The notes under the pieces were generated by a model. It saw only the letters and a list, made by a program, of their open reading frames with translations. It was not told where the DNA came from and did no database searches. DNA of 6,516 nt from Pseudobutyrivibrio sp. Its GTDB lineage: Bacteria > Bacillota_A > Clostridia > Lachnospirales > Lachnospiraceae. Below, one piece after another: positions 4,635-6,516 of the stretch. The stretch is taken from the NCBI GenBank assembly GCA_024691465.1, contig JAILNO010000078.1, forward strand, positions 1-6,516, written 5' to 3'. The position numbers and the translations under genes were made by a program. The number at the start of each line of letters is the position of its first letter. The stretch's first letter is position 1.

Positions 4635-5366
4635 TTATATGAGCTTGGAATCAGCATCCAGCTGAGTCTGGATGATATTCTTAACATAAGCGCCGATGTG
4701 CTTCTTGTCATCGCCCTCCAGTGATGCAGGATCAATAGGTGGGCAAAAAGTTACGATGACCTTAGTCTTCTTGAGCTTAGGAAGATGTGCCTCGAATACC
4801 TCTCGGGTATTAGTGAAACATACTGGCACGATAGGACATCCTGTCTTAGTGGCAATTCTAAAAGAAGCATCGTGGAAATCAGCCATCTCGCCAGTCTTAG
4901 AACGTGTGCCCTCTGGGAAGATGAAGATTGAGATGCCCTGCTTAATGTAATCCTGAGCCTTGAGCATGAGCTTGAGATCCTGACGAGGATCTGTGCGAGT
5001 CAGGAAGATGCAGTAGTTCATATGCATCCATACATTGAGAAGTGGAACCTTCTCGAAGGTCTTCTTAGACATAAATCCTGTAATGCCAGGACAGATATGG
5101 TAGCCTAAGACTACATCAAAGAAACTCTGATGATTACCTATATATAGGACTGAGTGGTCCTTAGGTATATTCTCAGTGCCTCTAACCTCGTACTTGACAC
5201 CAGCTAAAAAGGCAACTACACCAAAAGCCCAAGCTACAATATTGTAAGCTATATGGTCCTTAGTATCTTTATTGAATAAGCCTATTATAAGTAGGATAAG
5301 CCAGATTGGAATACTTACAATTAGGAAGATTACAACAAAGGTTAATGTAATTATTGTGCGAATCAT
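4635..5366 (-). CDS. plsC: 1-acyl-sn-glycerol-3-phosphate acyltransferase (PlsC)
   Basis: A 243-residue membrane-associated enzyme that adds the second acyl chain to lysophosphatidic acid, giving phosphatidic acid for phospholipid synthesis. Hydrophobic segments at about 3-29 and 40-57 anchor it. Acyltransferase motifs appear in order: NHQSFFD (78-84, the catalytic H-x4-D with His79 and Asp84), IFLTR (120-124), FPEGTRS (150-156) and VPVCF (180-184). The ATG at 5366 is chosen because GGAGG (5372-5376) lies 5 nt upstream; the in-frame TTG at 5378 overlaps that site and is rejected. It is transcribed alone from a promoter near 5418-5446 covered by palindromes, and ends at a terminator shared with the XRE gene. 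The acyl donor (acyl-ACP or acyl-CoA) cannot be told from sequence. Confidence 0.94.
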   Translation of the reverse strand: MIRTIITLTFVVIFLIVSIPIWLILLIIGLFNKDTKDHIAYNIVAWAFGVVAFLAGVKYEVRGTENIPKDHSVLYIGNHQSFFDVVLGYHICPGITGFMSKKTFEKVPLLNVWMHMNYCIFLTRTDPRQDLKLMLKAQDYIKQGISIFIFPEGTRSKTGEMADFHDASFRIATKTGCPIVPVCFTNTREVFEAHLPKLKKTKVIVTFCPPIDPASLEGDDKKHIGAYVKNIIQTQLDADSKLI

Positions 5367-5408
5367 GTGTTCCTCCAAAAATAATCAATTTATCAGAATT
5401 GTACTGAG

Positions 5409-5420
5409 AATAGTACTATT
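5409..5420. promoter_or_regulatory. Palindrome over the plsC -10 and start region
   Basis: AATAGTACTATT is a perfect 12-bp palindrome. It overlaps one end of the plsC -10 box and covers the predicted transcription start near 5411. It is a candidate operator; its regulator is unknown. Confidence 0.4.
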
Positions 5421-5446
5421 ATAAAGTAGCTAAATTCATTTAGCAA
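5418..5446 (-). promoter_or_regulatory. Promoter of plsC
   Basis: On the minus strand, TTGCTA (5446-5441, 4 of 6) and a perfect TATAAT (5423-5418) are separated by exactly 17 bp. The start near 5411 gives a leader of about 45 nt. Confidence 0.6.
5429..5444. promoter_or_regulatory. Palindrome over the plsC spacer and -35
   Basis: GCTAAAT and ATTTAGC form perfect 7-bp arms separated by TC. It fills the spacer and overlaps the -35 of the plsC promoter, a typical repressor position. Confidence 0.45.
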
Positions 5447-5596
5447 TTACTATAAGGATGAATAATTACTCGATATTATTAAATGGCATGAATAAAAATT
5501 CAATTATATCTAAATTTAATTTGAATCATATTTATGAAAAATAGCGGAAGTATCAGTGTTTTTTAGAATAATTATTCAAAAAATAGAGACGATTTT

Positions 5597-5625
5597 TTGA
5601 CAAAATACACAAAAAGTGATAAAAT
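5597..5625 (+). promoter_or_regulatory. Strong promoter of veg
   Basis: A perfect TTGACA (5597-5602), a 17-bp spacer, an extended TGA (5617-5619) and TAAAAT (5620-5625, 5 of 6), with T- and A-rich DNA just upstream. This is the best promoter in the window. The veg promoter of Bacillus subtilis is likewise known for high activity. The start is expected near 5632. Confidence 0.85.
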
Positions 5626-5641
5626 AGCCCCAACGACATAA

Positions 5642-5659
5642 GGGTACTCATAAGTGCCC
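5642..5659 (+). promoter_or_regulatory. Hairpin in the veg leader
   Basis: GGGTACT (5642-5648) pairs with AGTGCCC (5653-5659), 7 bp with one U-G pair, around a CATA loop. It starts about 10 nt into the predicted mRNA and ends 13 nt before the GGGGGAGG ribosome binding site. It may protect the 5' end. Confidence 0.4.
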
Positions 5660-5685
5660 AAATGCTAGAAAAGGGGGAGGACATC

Positions 5686-5925
5686 ATGGAACGCGAGGAC
5701 TTTGACAAAGTACGCGAATCGGTCAGATCGCAATGTGGTAGTAGAGTTGTTATTCAGCTAGACAGAGGACGTAATAAAGTAGACATTCAGCAGGGTGTTA
5801 TTCAGGAGGCTTACCCTAGTGTATTCACCATTTTGGTTGACGACACAGAAACTAGCCCATCTCAATTACTTTCTTTTAGTTATACAGACATCATTACTAA
5901 GGAAATACGCATGAAACTTTGCTAG
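5686..5925 (+). CDS. veg: Veg family protein
   Basis: A small cytoplasmic protein of 79 residues, close to the roughly 80-90 of Veg. The family core is visible: VRSQCGSRVVIQLDRGRNKV, then GVIQEAYPSVFTILVD (about 37-52, the conserved (L/I)xE(T/A)YPSVFxV), then SFSYTDIITKEIRM near the C-terminus. It lacks any membrane segment. In Bacillus, Veg has been linked to biofilm matrix gene expression through the SinR/SlrR circuit; the molecular activity is not settled and that circuit may not exist here. The ATG at 5686 is chosen because GGGGGAGG (5673-5680) lies 5 nt upstream; an in-frame ATG at 5662 has no ribosome binding site. It is a monocistronic unit with a strong promoter and its own terminator. 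Confidence 0.93.
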   Translation: MEREDFDKVRESVRSQCGSRVVIQLDRGRNKVDIQQGVIQEAYPSVFTILVDDTETSPSQLLSFSYTDIITKEIRMKLC

Positions 5926-5961
5926 ACTTGGCTTGCTAGTTACAATTTAATATGGAATTTA

Positions 5962-5989
5962 GACCGTCGATTTCCGGCGGTCTTTTTTT
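5962..5989 (+). terminator. Intrinsic terminator of veg
   Basis: GACCGTCG (5962-5969) pairs with CGGCGGTC (5975-5982), 8 bp with one U-G pair and an ATTTC loop, followed by seven T's. It lies 36 nt after the veg stop. Confidence 0.95.
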
Positions 5990-6237
5990 ATTTAAATGTT
6001 ACTATTCACTTTATCCCATAAGTCCCGGCCCCACCCGTCCAGTCCCCACATCTATAAGGGGGGTGCTGTAACAATTTAGCGGATATTATAGTTTTTAAAT
6101 ATGCAAGTAGGGTGCATCTACATGTGTCTTTTATAGAATGAACTATTTTTAAGAATGTACTTTATGGGGCGGACATTGTAGTTGGTCTAATAAATGGATT
6201 TTAAATTCAGGGGATACTTGGTCTCATGCTCCATTCA
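5990..6237. other. Gene-free stretch of about 250 bp
   Basis: No frame on either strand gives more than about 25 codons with a ribosome binding site. The stretch holds a C-rich patch (6024-6047), a G6 run (6058-6063), and nested short inverted repeats at 6101-6121 (ATGCA/TGCAT and GTAG/CTAC). I see no convincing promoter, riboswitch or RNA gene. Confidence 0.5.
6024..6047 (-). other. Putative G-quadruplex motif
   Basis: Four C runs on the plus strand (6024-6026, 6029-6032, 6034-6036, 6044-6047) give minus-strand G tracts of 4, 3, 4 and 3 separated by 7, 1 and 2 bases. This meets the canonical G3+N1-7 pattern. A fifth CCC at 6015-6017 could substitute. Confidence 0.4.
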
Positions 6238-6374
6238 CTAAGTAAAATTAAAAAAGCAGTTTTTAATAGTATAAGCACCGCCTTCAAGCTCAGTCCGTTT
6301 CTCTATCAGGCTCGCTTCGCCGTCCGTGGCGAAGCGTACTTATACAATAAAAAACTGCTTTTTATTTTACTAAG
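6238..6374. repeat. Long imperfect inverted repeat with GC-rich core (large terminator, structured RNA or MITE-like element)
   Basis: The arms 6238-6278 and 6336-6374 pair over about 34 bp with four or five mismatches and two single-base bulges. Shared blocks are AGTAAAAT (6241-6248), GCAGTTTTT (6256-6264) and GTATAAG (6269-6275). The arms are AT-rich. The 57-nt centre is GC-rich and holds a perfect 9-bp hairpin, CGCTTCGCC (6313-6321) with GGCGAAGCG (6328-6336), loop GTCCGT. Both outer ends have A-tract/CTGC-T-tract character, so it could terminate transcription both ways, including the minus-strand frame ending at 6391. The size and symmetry also fit a small non-autonomous mobile element. 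No transposase is present, and I cannot see a clear target duplication. Confidence 0.65.
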
Positions 6375-6390
6375 CTCACGTATAATCCAA

Positions 6391-6516
6391 TTATCTTAGA
6401 TGGTGATTGGATTTTTCCTTTTCCCAGATTTTCATTGGGGATCTTATCTCATCTCTGATATATTTTGAAGAGGCACTGTGGATTTGTATATCTAAGCATA
6501 CAGCCTTGACTGGTAT
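6391..6516 (-). CDS. C-terminal end of an unrecognised protein (partial)
   Basis: A minus-strand frame is open from the right edge for 41 codons and stops with TAA at 6391-6393. The visible tail (IPVKAVCLDIQIHSASSKYI..., ending ...EKEKSNHHLR) is mixed and basic, reads like protein, and uses codons like its neighbours (many AGA, ATA and AAA). I do not recognise the family. The long inverted repeat begins 16 nt beyond the stop, where a terminator would be expected. Forty-one open codons could still be chance. Confidence 0.4.
   Translation of the reverse strand: MPVKAVCLDIQIHSASSKYIRDEIRSPMKIWEKEKSNHHLR

Noticed and set aside
5367..5378. TTG start adding four residues to PlsC
   Set aside because: The TTG runs into the GGAGG site; the ATG at 5366 has ideal 5-nt spacing.
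5498..5526. AT-rich inverted repeat ATTCAA...TTGAAT
   Set aside because: Six-base arms of A/T-rich sequence are expected by chance in this composition.
5662..5685. Upstream in-frame ATG adding eight residues to Veg
   Set aside because: It has no ribosome binding site, and the extension would be encoded by the GGGGGAGG site of the ATG at 5686.
6079..6183. 15-nt imperfect direct repeat GCGGAyATTrTAGTT, two copies 90 bp apart (6079-6093, 6169-6183)
   Set aside because: Thirteen of 15 bases match but flanks show no similarity, so there is no tandem unit; too weak to call.
6118..6234. Minus-strand broken frame (15 codons, stop, 22 codons, stop) as a decayed gene
   Set aside because: The pieces are short, no family is recognisable and there is no ribosome binding site; chance explains it.
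6238..6374. Retron msr-msd RNA or integron attC site
   Set aside because: A long hairpin made both tempting, but no reverse transcriptase is in view, there is no typical branching-G context, and the attC core boxes (GTTRRRY/RYYYAAC) are absent.
6384..6415. Plus-strand terminator AATCCAAT/ATTGGATT followed by T's
   Set aside because: The loop is 14 nt, the stem is AT-rich, it overlaps the end of the minus-strand frame, and no plus-strand gene precedes it after the veg terminator.

Overview
The window looks like chromosome from a low-GC Gram-positive bacterium, most likely a Lachnospiraceae-type clostridium (Butyrivibrio/Pseudobutyrivibrio-like). This is inferred from the AT-rich intergenic DNA, strong AGGAGG-type ribosome binding sites, TGnTATAAT promoters, a Veg homologue, a long-form HPF and a clostridial-looking short-chain reductase. 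It is mainly a run of small housekeeping and regulatory genes, most with their own promoter. I see no phage genes, transposase, CRISPR array, tRNA or rRNA.

Layout. 1-364 (-): N-terminal part of a MurL-like peptidoglycan-precursor epimerase, running off the left edge. 459-1424 (+): WYL-domain transcription regulator, divergent from it, with face-to-face overlapping promoters between them. 1532-2140 (+): stand-alone HPt phosphotransfer protein. 2137-2868 (-): short-chain reductase (FabG fold, with a motif pointing to the EF-P-modifying YmfI branch), convergent with the HPt gene and sharing 4 bp with it. 3101-3634 (+): long ribosome hibernation factor HPF. 3729-4601 (+): XRE-family regulator with a TPR-like helical C-terminal domain. 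4635-5366 (-): PlsC acyltransferase. 5686-5925 (+): Veg. 5990-6237: no gene, with a C-rich patch. 6238-6374: a long imperfect inverted repeat with AT-rich arms and a GC-rich core. 6391-6516 (-): probable C-terminal tail of an unrecognised protein entering from the right.

There is no obvious single pathway, but cell-envelope functions (MurL-like, PlsC) and translation or dormancy functions (HPF, possibly EF-P modification) are mixed with signalling proteins (WYL, HPt, XRE).

The most striking signal is non-coding. A 21-bp interrupted hairpin lies between hpf and the XRE gene. Its 3' arm is the XRE gene's AGGAGG ribosome binding site, and its terminator-like T6 tract is the spacer before the ATG, so one structure could end hpf transcription and block XRE translation. 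Others are a plsC promoter overlapped by two perfect palindromes, an intrinsic terminator of the HPt gene written inside the last codons of the opposing reductase gene, a possible leaderless 24-codon ORF ahead of hpf, and the long 6238-6374 hairpin.
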